NCBI GenBank assembly: GCA_933228675.1
Contig: OW121743.1
Coordinates: forward strand, 111,161,468 to 111,225,467
Origin: Stomorhina lunata
Taxonomy: Eukaryota > Arthropoda > Insecta > Diptera > Rhiniidae
Length of the DNA stretch: 64,000 nucleotides
Reading direction: 5' to 3'
Shown: one piece after another, positions 46,190-59,650 of the stretch
How the letters are laid out: every line of letters starts with the position of its first letter
Position numbering within the stretch: the first letter of the stretch is position 1
Program-made: the position numbers and the translations under genes
Notes under the pieces: generated by a model
What the model was told of the DNA's origin: nothing
The model's database searches: none
What the model saw: the letters and a program-made list of their open reading frames with translations, nothing else

Positions 46190-48490
46190 ATTTTTGAAAA
46201 TTTTCCTGTAGAAAAATAAGAAATTTTGTTAAAAATTTCCAATAAAAAAAGTACAAATTTGTTCTATTTTATTTAATTTGTCTTATTTTATTTTATTTTT
46301 ATTAATTTCTTATAGAAAAATATGATATTATTGAAAAATTTTCTATAGAAAAATTTAAAATTTTAAAAAATTTTTAAGAATAAGAAATTTTTCAAAAATT
46401 GTCTATAGAAAAATAAGAAAGTTTTGAAAATTTTCCTGTAGAGAAATAAGAAATTAAAACAAAAACAAAATTTTAATTTCCCGTTGAAAAAAAAATCTTT
46501 CGAAAAATAAGAAATTTTTGAAAATTTTCCTGCCGAAAGCTAAGATTATTTTTTAAAAATTTCCAATAACAAAATCAGAAACTTTTTAAAAATTTTCTGT
46601 AGAAAAATAAGAAATTTTTTAAAAACTTCCTATAAAAAAAAGACATTTTTAAAAAATTTTCTGTAGAAAAAAAAATTTTGTTTAATTTTCCGTAGAAAAG
46701 GCGAAATTTAAAAAAAAAAAAATTTTTATGAAATTTTGAACATATGAATATTTTTAAAAATTTTCTTAAAAAAAATAAGAAATTTTTGAAAAATTTCCTA
46801 AAGAAAAACAAACAATTTTCTATAGAAAAATAAGAAATAAAATTTTTTTTTTTAAATTTCCTACAAAAAATAAGAAATTTTTGAAAAACTTCTTATTTTT
46901 TTGAAAAATTTCCTGTAGAAAAACAAGAAATTTTTAAAAAACTTGCTATAGAAAATTATAAAATTTTTTAAAATTTCCTTTGGAAATGAAGAAATTAAAA
47001 ACAAAAAAAAAAAAATTCCAATAGAAAAATAAGAAATTAAAAAAAAAAAATTAAGAAAAATTTTCTATAGAAAAATAAGAAATTTTTGAAAAATTTTATA
47101 TCGAAAAATAAGAAATTTTTTTTAATTTTCTATAGAAAAATAAGAAATTTTTTAAAAATTTCCTATAGAAAATTAAAAAATTAAAAAAAATTTTTATAGA
47201 AAAATAAGACATTTTTGAAAAATTTTCTATGGAAATATAAAAATTTTTTTAAAAACAATCTATAGAAAAATATGGTAATATTGAAAAGTTTTCTATAGAA
47301 AAATTAGAGGAATTTTTAAAAAAAAAATTTATAAAATTTATAAAAATTGTCTTATTTATAAAAATTGTCTTATTTTTCTATTAGAAATTTTTTTAAATTT
47401 TTTTTTAGAAAATTTCCATATAAAATTTTCAAAAAATTTCTTATTTTTCTATAGGACATTTTTTAAAAATTTCTCTATTTCTAAAGGAAATTTCTCTATT
47501 TCTAAAGGAAATTTCTCTATTTCTAAAGGAAATTTTTTAAAAATGTCTAATTTTTCTATTGAAAATTTTTCAAAAATTTCTTAACTTCTACAGGAAAATT
47601 TTCAAAAAATGTTTATTTTTCATAACAAAATTTTTTAAAAATTTCGCCTTTTCTACAGAAAATTAAACAAAATCTTATTTTTCTACCGGAAAATTTTCAA
47701 AAATATCTTATTTTATTTTTCAACAATTTCTTTTAGAAAAATAAAAAAAATTTAAATTTTCTATTTATATTTTTGAAGAAATTTCTACAGAAAATTAGAA
47801 ACTGGTTTAAAATTTTTCTATAAAAAAATAAGAAATTTTTTAAAAACTTCCTATAAAAAAACAAGACATTTTTGAAAAATTTCCGGTAGAAAAATAAGAT
47901 TTTGTTTAATTTTCTGTAGAAAAAGCGAAATTTTTAAAAAAATTTTGTTATGAAAAATAAACATTTTTTGAAAATTTTCCTGTAGAATTTAAGAAATTTT
48001 TGAAAAATTTTCAATAGAAAAATTAGACATTTTTTTTAACATTTCCGATAGAAAATAAGAACTTTTTTAAAATTTGCTTTAGAAATGGAGAATTTAAAAA
48101 AAAAATTCCTATAGAAAAATTTTCAATAGAAAAATTAGACATTTTTTTTAACATTTCCGATAGAAAATAAGAAATTTTTTAAAATTTTCTATGGAAATAT
48201 AAGAATTTTTTTTTAAATTCTATAGAAAAATATGGTGATATTGAAAAGTTTTCTATAGAAAAATTAGAGGAATTTTTAAAAAATTTCCTATAGAAAAATA
48301 AGAAATTTTTTGAAAATTTCATATGAAAATTTCCTATAGAAATTTTTAAAAAATTTCTAATAGAAAAATGAGATAATTTTTAAAAATTTCATATAGAAAA
48401 ATAAGAAATTTTTGAAAAATTTCCTACTTTAAAAAATTTAAGAAATTGTTGAAAAATTTCTTATAAAAATAAAAATTTTCGGAAAATATT
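46190..48490. repeat. Degenerate AT satellite (AAAAATAAGAAATTTTTGAA) with orientation switch
   Basis: Units of about 30-33 bp. From 46190 to about 47330 and from about 47760 to 48490 the units read TCTATAGAAAAATAAGAAAT. Between these limits they read the complement (ATTTCTTATTTTTCTATAGG). The array is therefore made of two blocks in one orientation around a central inverted block of about 430 bp. Confidence 0.85.
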
Positions 48491-50227
48491 TCATGAAATA
48501 GAATAGAATTTTAAAAATCTCCCACAGTACTCTAAGAATACTTGTACGTGATAAAAACTATTAGAGCATTTTACCTACAAGTTGCTTTTCTGATCGAAAT
48601 GAGCTCTTCGAAAGAGTTGCTCGACGTCTTTTGCCAATATTCCTTAGGTTTTTTCTACTTCCTGACCCAGGTTTTCTTTCAATGCTCTAATCTTCTCTAT
48701 ACCGTTTAATGGTTTTTAAAACAGTTCGACGGTCAAATTTAAAATTTTTGGCTATTTTTTTAATTTTTACGAAATTTTTGAAAATGAACCATCAAAAAGT
48801 TAAAAATTAACCCCAAAAATGCAAGGGAACAAAACCGACATCAAAAATTTTTTGACCCAAATATAGGGTTCATCATATATTTTTGATTTTTTATCAAATT
48901 TTTTATTGTTCAACGGGTTTTGCCAACGAACTCGCAGAACAAGAACTGTATTAAAGAAGGTCAAAGTAGAAAACATTCCTTAGATATAGAAATTTTAGAT
49001 TCTTATTTTAGCATTATAAAATTTCATTGACTAGCCTCTTGTCATAAAACCAATTTGAAAATTTAAATTTTATATTTAAAAGGGCATTTTTAATAAGTAT
49101 TTATGTATACCAAATGACTGTAATTGAACTTTTTGACTTTTGTAAAGTTTTTTTTGAGAACTCAAGATGATGACTAAAATAAAAAGTTATTACGCTAAAA
49201 ATAAGTAGGCAGCAACGAATCTAAAATCATCATACACAACAAAAATTTTTTTTGTTGTAAAATTGTTTATTTATTATTTGTTATGAATAATTTTTCTATA
49301 AAAAAATTTTCAAAAATTTTGTGTGATACAGAAATTAACTAACGAACAGAAAAAAAAGTTAGACTATATAAAAATCGTATTAATATTTCTTAAAATGTAG
49401 CCCTAAAAGCATAAAATATTTTCATAAACAATTGCCCAAGAAATCTACTTTAAAAGTTAAAAATAAAAAGTGCCAAAAAGTATGCTAAGAAAAAAAATGT
49501 TTTTGAAAATTAAACTCAAATTAAATTTAGGCTCTTGCTGTGTTTAATGATTTCGAGAAAAGTCTAGGATATCTACCGCAACAGCGACAATGTGGATAAA
49601 GATGACGACGATGATGAGAAATTATAATGCAAATAACCGCAAAATTGAATTTTTGTGTTTGTCTTACAATGGCAACATTTAGCAACAACAAAATAGACTT
49701 TTCAAACAATTTATAATACAAAATATATAATGGCCATGGCAACCTACCAAAGTCTAGAGAAGCAGCATAAATGTCTCTTCTAACGCCTTAAAGTATGCCA
49801 AAAGATTTCACATTATACTTTTGTTGTTGTTCGTTCTTTAATAATACTTCGTCTTTGTTCAACACAAACAATATTTTTGGACGACAAACATCAAACAGCA
49901 AAAACAAGATGAAGAAGAAATAAATTTAAATAAAACTTAAATAAAATAGTCACAAAATTATTACTTTTTTGAGGAAATTTATTTATGTCTTAACAGCCAA
50001 TTATATTTATGCCTTGAGAGAAAAGCGTGGCTCTCTCCCACTGTTTGCCTATTTGGTTTTTTGTGTTGCATACATTTTGGCGTAAGCTGTTAAATTGTTT
50101 TATAATTTAGCAATTTCCTTAAATATTTTCTTATTAAATACTTAAGATTAATGTTTTATTGTTTTAAGTTAATTGTTTAAGATGATTTTGAGGAATTTAA
50201 AATTGTGTTTTTTTTTCTTATTTGCAG
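48491..50227. other. Upstream or intronic DNA of the host gene
   Basis: AT-rich with no clear exon. It ends in a pyrimidine-rich tract and CAG acceptor at 50208-50227, so at least the right part is intron. The frame at 49527-49742 (-) has no support. Confidence 0.55.
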
Positions 50228-50229
50228 AA

Positions 50230-50361
50230 ATGGAAACAAAATTGGATTCACGCCAGGGACAATTTCCGGCCTCATTTCCGGATACGTTTAAGAATTTTTT
50301 TGCTATGATGAATGAAGATGAAGATCATATGGATTTGTTTTCAAATTTACTGGAGGATAAG
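50230..50361 (+). CDS. Host gene, coding exon with probable start
   Basis: A T-rich tract ending TTATTTGCAG (acceptor at 50226-50227) precedes AA and ATG. The 44 codons read METKLDSRQGQFPASFPDTF and onward to SNLLEDK and stop exactly at AAG|GTAAGA (donor 50362). The exon ends in phase 0. Its GC content and codon pattern are clearly unlike the surrounding satellites. The frame is also open upstream through the acceptor, so translation might begin in an earlier exon; the ATG two bases into the exon is the simplest start. The peptide is acidic toward its end (NEDEDHMD) and has no signal peptide or membrane segment. I do not recognise the protein. Confidence 0.8.
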
Positions 50362-50469
50362 GTAAGAATAAGTTGTCTATAGAAATTATAGAATATTTGC
50401 TAGGAATTGTAATTAATAATGTATGGAGAAAATTAAAATTTGAAATTTATTAAAATGAAATGAAATATA

Positions 50470-51232
50470 AAAATTTTGCAATAGAAAATTTTTTCATATG
50501 AAAATTTTTCTATAGAATATTTTTTCACATAATATTTTTTCTATAGAAAATTTTTTTATATGAAATTTTCTCCATAGAAAATTTTCCTTATAGAAAATTT
50601 TTCTAAAGACAAGTTTTTTTTATATGAAAATTTTTCTATAGACAATTTTTTTATATGAAAATATTTTCATATGAAAATTTTGAAAATTTTTCTATAGAAA
50701 ATATTTTCATATGAAAATTTTTCTATAGAAAATATTTTCATATGAAAATTTTTCTATGGAAAATATTTTCATATGAAAATTTTTCTATAGAAAATATTTT
50801 CATATGAATTTTCTATAGAAAATATTTTCATATGAATTTTCTATAGAAAATATTTTCATATGAAAATTTTTCTATAGAAAATATTTTCATATGAAAATTT
50901 TTCTATAGAAAATATTTTCATATGAAAATTTTTCTATAGAAAATATTTTCATATGAAAATTTTTCTATAGAAAATATTTTCATATGAAAATTTTTCTAGA
51001 AAATATTTTATAGAAAATATTTTCATATGAAAATTTTTCTATAGAAAATATTTTCATATGAAAATTTTTCTATAGAAAATATTTTCATATGAAAATTTTT
51101 CTATAGAAAATATTTTCATATGAAAATTTTTTTTATAGAAAATATTTTCATATGAAAATTTTTCTATAGAAAATATTTTCATATGAAAATTTTTCTATAG
51201 AAAATATTTTCATATGAAAATTTTTCTATAAT
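50470..51232. repeat. 31-bp satellite (CATATG spacer) in intron
   Basis: About 22 units of TTTTCATATGAAAA alternating with TTTTCTATAGAAAA, each a 14-bp palindrome. The left edge is more diverged. It lies inside the intron 50362-55228. Confidence 0.93.
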
Positions 51233-52180
51233 TGTAATATATATTGTCGTAAAATTATCAAAATTAAGTTATAATTGAAATTTTAATATAGAAATAATTC
51301 TGTTCTTTATAGTTCTTATCTTTAAATCATGTAAATGTATAGTTTTAAATGTAAAATCAAATTATTCATATAAAAGCTAAATTAAATCAATTATGGCTAT
51401 TTAATTCCGAAAACACAATAATTTAAAAACTCCTTTTAAGATTTTTTCGGATGAAAACCTCTTATTTTGTATTTTCTGACTTACATATGCCTGATATTTA
51501 AGTAAATAATTAATGAACAGACAAAATTTACAATATTTCCATTTACAATGTAAAAAATACTTTTTGCAATGTTTATTAATTCTTAAATATACGACCGTCC
51601 ATATACTTGTACCAGAATGATATTGAATTCATTCACAGGATAATTGAAAATTCATCTGCAAATTCTCAATCCTCATGTGAACATGTGAACATTTATTATT
51701 TTTCTGTTTTCCTTTTGTTTTAACAGCTTAATACATTTTTCGTTTAATTTTTCAGGCATTTATTGTTTGTAACAATTGTAATAATAATAAAAAAAAATAA
51801 AAATATGTTTTTTATTGTTAAAGTCAGAATGACAGATGCCTGCAATATTTTTGCAACGAATCATATGTTTTCACGTACAATGAAAGTGTACCTGTATATT
51901 TATCCTAAATATAAAATTTATGTGCCATTAAATCATTGTCCTGGAATAAGGACATGATTTATACTAGAACATACAGAGTCACTGACAGTTTCGGTTTTTG
52001 GCGGAACAAAGTTTCCACTGTTTTTTCTCTGCTTCTTTATAAATGTTTAAAAAGTAAAAATTTTTTGAGGAAGATTTATTATTAGTCGAAAGTCAAAGTA
52101 TTAATGTGAAAATTTGTGACAAGAAAAAATTGTTATAGAAATATAAACAAAAATGAAACTAAAAACGTTTCTAGACCAAA
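51233..52180. other. Intron, non-repetitive part
   Basis: AT-rich without an exon. A 64-aa frame at 51763-51957 begins near TTTTTCAG but has no donor and low-complexity content, so it is not called. Confidence 0.5.
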
Positions 52181-54870
52181 AATACGATATGATAAATTTT
52201 TCTTAAGAAATAATTTCTATATGATAATATTTCTTAAATAGAAATTTATAACATGAAAATATGATTCGATAAAAAATTAAACGATATAAATATTTTTGTA
52301 TAGAAAATTTTACGATATTAAAATTTTTCTGTAAAAAATTTTACGATATTAAAATTTTACAGTATTAATTTTTTTTAAAGCAAATTTTACGATATAAAAA
52401 TTTTTCTGTAAAAAATTTTGCGATATACAAATTTTTCTGTAAAAAATTTTACGATATAAAAATTTTTCTGTAAAAAATTTTACGATATTAAATTTTTCTG
52501 TAATTTTTTTTTATAATAAAATTTTTCTATAAAAAATTTTACTTTATTAACATTTTTTCGTAAACTTTTAACGATATTATAATTTTTCTAAAGAAATTTT
52601 TGAGACAATAAAATTTGTATACAGAAAATATTGCGATATTAAAATGTTTCTATAGAAAATTTTAAGATATTAAAATTTTTCTATCGTAAATTTTACGATA
52701 TTAAAAATTTTCTGTAGAAAATTTTGCGATATTAAAATTTTTCTATAGAAAATTTTACGATATTAATTTGTTTTATAGAAAACTTTACGATATTAAAATT
52801 TTTCTACAGAAAAGTTTACGATATTAAAATTTTTCTTTAAAAAACTTCACGATATTAAAGATTTTCTGTAAAAAATTTTAAGATATTAAAACTTTTCTAT
52901 AGAAAATTTTACGATATTAAAATTTTTTTATAGAAAATTTTACGATATTAAAATTTTTCTATAGAAAATTTTACGATATTACAATTTTTCTATAGAAAAT
53001 TTTACGATTTTTTATAGAAAACTTTACGATATTTAAACTTTTCTATTGAATTTTTTACGATATTAAAATTTTTCTACAGATAATTTTACGATATTAAAAT
53101 TTTTTCTATAGAAAATTTTACGACATTGAAATTTTATACATAAAATTTTACGATATGAAACATTTTTTATAGAAAATTTTACGATACTTAAATTTTTCGA
53201 CAGGAAATTTTACGATATTAAAACTTTTCTATAGAAAATTTATTGTCACTAAAATTTTTCTAAAGAAAATTTTACGATATTAAAATTTTTCTATAGGAGA
53301 TTTTACGATATTAACATTTTTCTATAACAAATTTATTTATATATACAAAATTTTATGTTATTAACATTTTTCTGCGAAAATTTTACGATATTATAATTTT
53401 TCTAAAGAAAATTTTGAGATAATAAAATTTTTGTACAGAAAATATTGCGATATTGAAATGTTTCTATAGAAAATTTTAAGATATTAAAATTTTTCTGTAG
53501 TAAATTTTACGATATTAAAAATTTTCTATAAAAATTTTACGATATTATAGAAAAATTTAAGATATTTAATATTTTTATAGAAAATTTTAAGATTTTAAAT
53601 ATTTTTATAGAAAAATTTACGATATTGAAAATCTTCGATATAAAATTTTGTGAAATTAAAAATTGTCTATATAAAATTTTGCGATATTACAAATTTTCTA
53701 TAAAAAAAGTTTACGATATTTAAAGTTTTCTATAGAAAATTTAACGATATTAAAATTTTTCTGTAGACAATTTTACGATTTCAAAATTATTTTATAGAAA
53801 ATTTTACGATATTAAAATTTTTCTATAGAAAGTTTTATGATATCAAAATTTTTCTATAGAAAATTTTACGGTATTAAAATTTTCTATAGAAAATTTTGCG
53901 ATATTTAAATTTTTCTATAGAAAATTTTCATAATATTACTTGAATATAAAAATATAAATATTTTTTAATATCTTAAAATTTTCTATAGAAAAATTTTAAT
54001 ATCCTAAAATTTTCCATAGAAAAGTTTTAATATCAAAAAATTTTCTACAGAAAAATTTTTATATCGTAAAATTTTCTACATAAAAATTTTAATTAATTTA
54101 ATTAATAATTAGATAATTTTAAGATATTAAAATTTTGCAAAACAAATTTTACGATATTAAAATTTTTCCATAGAAAATTATACAATATTAAAATTTTTAT
54201 ATAGAAAACTTTTTCATAAATTTTCGTCCTATTTTGATAAAGCTCTAAGATATTAAAATAATTCTTTACTAAATTGAACTATATTAAAATTTTTCAATGG
54301 AAAATTGTTAAAATTTTTCTTTAGAAAATTCTACGATAAATAATTCTTTACTAAATTGAACTATTTTAAAATTTTTCAATGGAAAATTGTTAAAATTTTT
54401 CTTTAGAAAATTCTACGATATTAAACTTTTTTATAGAAAATTTTACGATCTTTAATTCTTTTAAGAAATAGTTATATGATATTAAAATTTTCTTCAAAAA
54501 ATTCTATGATATTAAAATTTTTCTATGAAAAATTTTACGCTACTTAAATTTGTCTATAGAAAAACTGCGACATTTAATTTTTGTATATAAAATGTTAAAG
54601 TATTAAAATTTTACTAGGAAACTTTTGCTTTATTAAAATATTTTTATAGAAATATTACGACAATAAATTTTTTCTAAAAAAAATTTCACGATATTTTAAA
54701 TTTTCCATAGACGATATAAAGATCGTTTTAGAAATTCTTACAATATAAAAATTTGTTTTTAGAACAATTTTTTTTGTTTTCAAAATTTTTCTATAGAAAA
54801 TTTTATGTTATTAAAATTATTCGATGTAATTTATATTGTAATTTAATTTAGTATGTAATTTATAAAAAAT
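52180..54870. repeat. 31-bp satellite (ACGATATTA spacer) in intron
   Basis: Units of AAAATTTTACGATATT plus AAAATTTTTCTATAG, about 85 in all, with many substitutions and some deleted units. It occupies over half of the intron 50362-55228. A ~75-bp block near 54240-54340 is repeated at 54330-54420. Confidence 0.9.
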
Positions 54871-55228
54871 TAGATACAAAATTTATGTTAATAAAATTTT
54901 TCTTATAGAAAAATTACAACATTTATGTCACCTTTAAAATGTTTTTCCCCAGCTGCAATAAGAGTTTAATAAAATACTAAGAAAAAGACTAAAAGTTAAC
55001 AGTAGCCTCCGGAAAATTGAGAAAATTAAAATTAAATGTGGTGTTGTGAATAGTTTTTCTTACAGTTATAATTTTAAACAGAGAAAAATATTATCATTTT
55101 CTTTCTCATTAATTTTTGCACGTACAAATTGTTTGCAGTTTTTACTCTTCCCTCAATTATTTTCTTGTCTTTGTCTTGGTAAACTTTAATATTTATGTTT
55201 TTCTCGTATAAATAATTTACTTTTCCAG

Positions 55229-56093
55229 GTAATACCAAGAGCAAATAAATTTCCACAACGACGTTATGGTGGCAGTTTACGTTGCACCACCAATCCCCGC
55301 AGTCATCAGGGTTTGGATGGCGAACGCGATAGTGGTCTGTCATCGGGCTCGGCAGGGACTCACAATGTGGGACGCTCAAATTCCTTTAGATTCAATAGAC
55401 CACGTAATGCATTTAGTTCATCATCCAGTACGGGCTTAAATAGTTTGGGTGTGGTTAGTGCAGGAGGTGGTGGTGGCGGTATGGGAGTTCAGGAGCGTTC
55501 GATATGTAGTGCTACTTTGGGCAATAGTAAATTGAGTGGCAGTAGCAGTAGTTTGTTGTGTAAACATATTAAATATTGTTGTCTCCACCAACAGCAACAA
55601 CATCAGCAACAAAAGAATTTATCACAAAACTTACCACCTTGCAACCAACAACAACATCATCATTTGTACCAGCAACAGCCATCTTTACAACAGCAACAGC
55701 CTTCAATACATTATGTTCAAAAATCCTATCATCCCGACTACAGCAGCAACAATTCTTCTACTAACACTAATAGCAATACCAACTGTAATACCACAACATC
55801 TGCAGCAGCTGGGGCAACAACTTCAGGAGCCTCAACCACGGCCACAACACGTCTTGGCCCAGATGGTGAAGATAATACAGCCAGTGGGACTTTAAATAAT
55901 GGTCTGGCGAATTGTTTAGCCAATGGTCAACATCATCATCACCAGCCGCCTCATCATCAACATCATCACAGTCACAATCAACATCAGCAGCCATCTTCGT
56001 CGTCTTCTTCCTCCTCTTCATCGAACTCTCAACAGAACAAGCCACAACCACAAAAACGTCATTCAATTATATTGGAACGTGCTTTTGACTTTG
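55229..56093 (+). CDS. Host gene, large low-complexity coding exon
   Basis: The acceptor TTACTTTTCCAG (to 55228) and the donor TTTG|GTAAGT (56094) bound 865 bases: 288 codons plus one base. It joins the 50230-50361 exon in phase 0 and leaves in phase 1. It starts VIPRANKFPQRRYGGSLRC, continues ERDSGLSSGSAGTHNVGRSN, then a Gly run, Gln-rich and His-rich tracts, a Thr/Ala/Ser-rich stretch, a His run, a run of ten Ser, and ends KRHSIILERAFDFG. Gln/His/Ser tracts like these are common in fly regulatory proteins. GRSNSFR and KRHSII are basophilic-kinase-like sites by pattern only. There is no catalytic domain in this exon, and the gene clearly continues downstream. Reading through the donor adds about 50 low-quality residues before a stop, so the splice is preferred. 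I cannot name the gene. Confidence 0.85.
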
Positions 56094-56449
56094 GTAAGTG
56101 GACTAGAACATATTTTAACCAACTTTTAAAACAACAACTAACAAAAAACTACTATTTTACAAAATTACATTGTGATCAAATTCCAACAAATACTAGAAAA
56201 CTAGAATCGAAAAATAATATTAAATTTGCAGAAAATACAATAGAATAGTTTTAATGTTCTTGTAAGGTCTTCAATGGAAATCGGAAAAATAATATCATCT
56301 AACAAAGCACTTGAGCCAGAACGCCTCCACAGATGCACAATGGGTCCGTATTGTAATGAATATAAACGTTAAATAGAAAGCAAGTGGCAAAAACTAATAC
56401 ATAAATTTAGGCGTAATCTTAAATTAATCCATAGGCTAAAAAGATATGT

Positions 56450-58256
56450 CTTCCTATCTTCAACTTTTCTATAGAAAAGTCTTCCTACCGTCAACTTTTT
56501 CATAGAAATGTCTTCTTATCGTCAACTTTTCTATATAAATATCTTCCCATCGTCAACTTTTCTATAGAAATGTCTTCCTATCGTCAACTTTTCTATAGAA
56601 ATGTCTTCCTATAGTAAACTTTTCTATAGAAATGTCTTCCTATCGTCAACTTTTCTTTAGAAATGTCTTTCTATCGTCAACTTTTCTATAGAAATGTCTT
56701 CCTATCGTAAACTTTTCTATAGAAATGTCTTCCTATCGTCAAATTTTTTATAGAAAGGTCTTCCTATCGTCAACTTTTCTATAGAAATGTCTTCCTATCG
56801 TCAACTTTTCTTTAGAAATGTCTTTCTATCGTCAACTTTTCTATATAAATATCTTCCCATCGTCAACTTTTCTATAGAAATGTCTTCCTATCGTCAACTT
56901 TTCTATAGAAATGTCTTCCTATAGTAAACTTTTCTATAGAAATGTCTTCCTATCGTCAACTTTTCTTTAGAAATGTCTTTCTATCGTCAACTTTTCTATA
57001 GAAATGTCTTCCTATCGTAAACTTTTCTATAGAAATGTCTTCCTATCGTCAACTTTTCTATAGAAATGTCTTCCTATCGTCAAATTTTTTATAGAAAGGT
57101 CTTCCTATCGTCAACTTTTCTATAGAAATGTCTTCCTATCGTCAACTTTTCTATAGAAATGTCTTAATATCGTCAACTTTTCTATAGAAATGTCTTCCTA
57201 TCGTCAACTTTTCTATAGAAATGTCTTCCTATCGTCAACTTTTCTATAGAAATGTCTTCCTATCGTCAACTTTTCTATAGAAATGTCTTCCTATCGTCAA
57301 CTTTTCTATAGAAATGTCTTCCTATCGTCAACTTTTCTATAGAAATGTCTTCCTATCGTCAACTTTTCTATAGAAATGTCTTCCAATCGTCAACTTTTCT
57401 ATAGAAATGTCTTCCTATCGTCAACTTTTCTATAGAAATGTCTTCCAATCGTCAACTTTTCTATAGAAATGTCTTCCTATCGTCAACTTTTCTATAGAAA
57501 TGTCATCCTATCGTCAACTTTTCTATAGAAATGTCTTCCTATCGTCAACTTTTTTATAGCAAAGTCTTTCTTTCGTCAACTTTTTTATAGCACAGTCTTC
57601 CTATCGTCAACTTTTCTATAGCAAAGTCTTAATATTGTCAACTTTTCTATAGAAATGTCTTCCAATCGTCAACTTTTCTATAGAAATGTCTTCCAATCGT
57701 CAACTTTTCTATAGAAATGTCTTCCAATCGTCAACTTTTCTATAGAAATGTCTTCCTATCGTCAACTTTTCTATAGAAATGTCTTCCTATCGTCAACTTT
57801 TCTATAGAAATGCCTTCCTATCGTCAACTTTTCTATAGAAATGTCTTCTTATCGTCAAGTTTTCTATAGCAAAGTCTTCCTATCGTCAAGTTTTCTATAG
57901 CAAGGTCTTCCTATCGTCAACTTTTCTATAGCAAGGTCTTCCTATCGTTAACTTTTCTATAGCAAAATCGTCAACTTTTCTATAGCAAAGTCTTCCTATC
58001 GTCAACTTTTCTATAGCAAAGTCTTCCTAACGTCAACTTTTTTATAGCAATGTCTTCCTATCATCAACTTTTCTATAGCAAAGTCTTCCTATAGTCAACT
58101 TTTCTATAGCAAAGTCTTTCTATCGTCAACTTTTCTTTAGAAATGTCTTCCTAACGTCAAATTTCCTATAGCAAAGTCTTCCTATGGTAAACTTTTCTAT
58201 AGAAATGTTTGCCTGTCGTCAACTTTTCTAAAGAAATGTCTTCCTATCGTCAACTT
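56450..58256. repeat. 31-bp satellite (GTCTTCCTATCGTCAAC spacer) in intron
   Basis: About 58 units of TATAGAAATGTCTTCCTATC plus GTCAACTTTTC, the least AT-rich and most homogeneous of the arrays. A block at about 56520-56760 recurs at about 56845-57090 (same order of TTTAGAAATGTCTTTC and ATAGTAAAC variants). The right end has AGCAAAGTC or AGCAAGGTC variants in place of AGAAATGTC. It lies downstream of the 56094 donor. Confidence 0.95.
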
Positions 58257-59650
58257 TTCGGATTAAAATCCTTCTTCTTAAAAGATAGTTCGACCCCACT
58301 GTGCTTTTGCTTTTTTAAAAAGCTTCTTCAGCATTAAAATAATAACGGTTTCAATCATACTTTAAAGGAATATTGATTTAAATGTTACAACTTCATTACA
58401 ACTCGGAAAAATATGAAAATGGGAGGACAAGGGATAATAAAAGTAAAAATAATCATGTCCCAGCCATAGAAATCAATGAACAAAAAAAGATAGTAAAAAT
58501 AAGTTAGTAGAATGCAAAAAGTTTTGTTGCTTTTACAACATCAAACACAAATACACTAAAACATGTTCGAACATGTCATGAGAATAAATTTAATTGAACA
58601 TGGCTTTAATTGTGTATAACAAAAGGTTTGTATAAATGTTGGAATTTACAAAAAACAATAGAATTTATTGTAATTGTTTAGTTTTATAGTATTTCCGAGT
58701 GGTTTATTATTATTGGAGATTTCAATAGACAGAATTGTAGACACATTGTAAAAGTAAAAACAACAATAATAAAAAGTTTTGGTATTGGATTTTAAATTGT
58801 TTGTGGAAGCAGTTTTTAAAATGTTGTTACCTAAAACAATGTAATAATACAGAGTGTTCCGAACAGCAAAAATTGACTACATATTTCTGTTTCTAGATTG
58901 ATTTTTAAAAAGTTTTTTAATAAAGCAAAATTATAGAAATCGTTTCTGTATAGAGCCAAATTAGCGAAAATCTACCCTATCCCTTATATTTTATTGTAAA
59001 ATTGTATTTTTCATAATTTCTACTTAATTTTCATTAACCAAGTAAACAATTTGTTAATAAAAATATTAATAAATCATCTTTTTATTTGTTTCCCTTTATT
59101 TTTTCGCACTCATTGATTTAATTGAGTTAATTTGTTTAACCACAACCCGAAAGCAAAAACAAAAATTGTAAAATTATGCACAATTTAATTTAACACATTT
59201 TTTATTTATGTCTGAAATAAAAATTGAAAACATGTGAGTTTAGTTTTCATTGATAAATTTTAAATTCAAGCAATTAAAAAAATATGAACTCTACCGCGTC
59301 CATTTTGATCGTTTAAATGTAAACATTTTATGAAACAAATAGAGACTAATTTTGAATATTAAAAATCGTAAATATTGTTGTGGACGAAATTTATTGAAAA
59401 CGGAAAAACTGATGGTATAATGTGGGAGTTGTTTTTGACCATTTGGTTAAAACAATATAACACTTGATTTTAATATAAACAATATTTTCAAATAAATATT
59501 GCAAATATGAACTTAAATTTGTATTGGAATAATTGCAATTGAATTGAAATAAACAAGACAAAATTTTCAATTTTGCATTTAGTTTTTGGAACCAGCGGAA
59601 CAAAATGCATGTACAATGTGCTTAAATAACTTCTTCTATATATTAGAGTG
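58257..59650. other. Probable intron, no exon seen
   Basis: AT-rich between two arrays. No splice-bounded coding stretch is recognisable. Confidence 0.5.

Noticed and set aside
49527..49742. 71-aa minus frame and a short plus frame (ALAVFNDFEKSLGYL) near 49530
   Set aside because: No splice acceptor with a pyrimidine tract, no donor, and a stop soon after; most likely chance.
51763..51957. 64-aa frame in the intron as an exon
   Set aside because: Low complexity, no donor, and stops in phase with the neighbouring exons.
55536..56129. Other-frame and minus-strand open frames over the large host exon
   Set aside because: They are shadows of a low-complexity exon rich in CAA/CAT/TCT codons. 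Only the frame that matches both splice junctions is kept.
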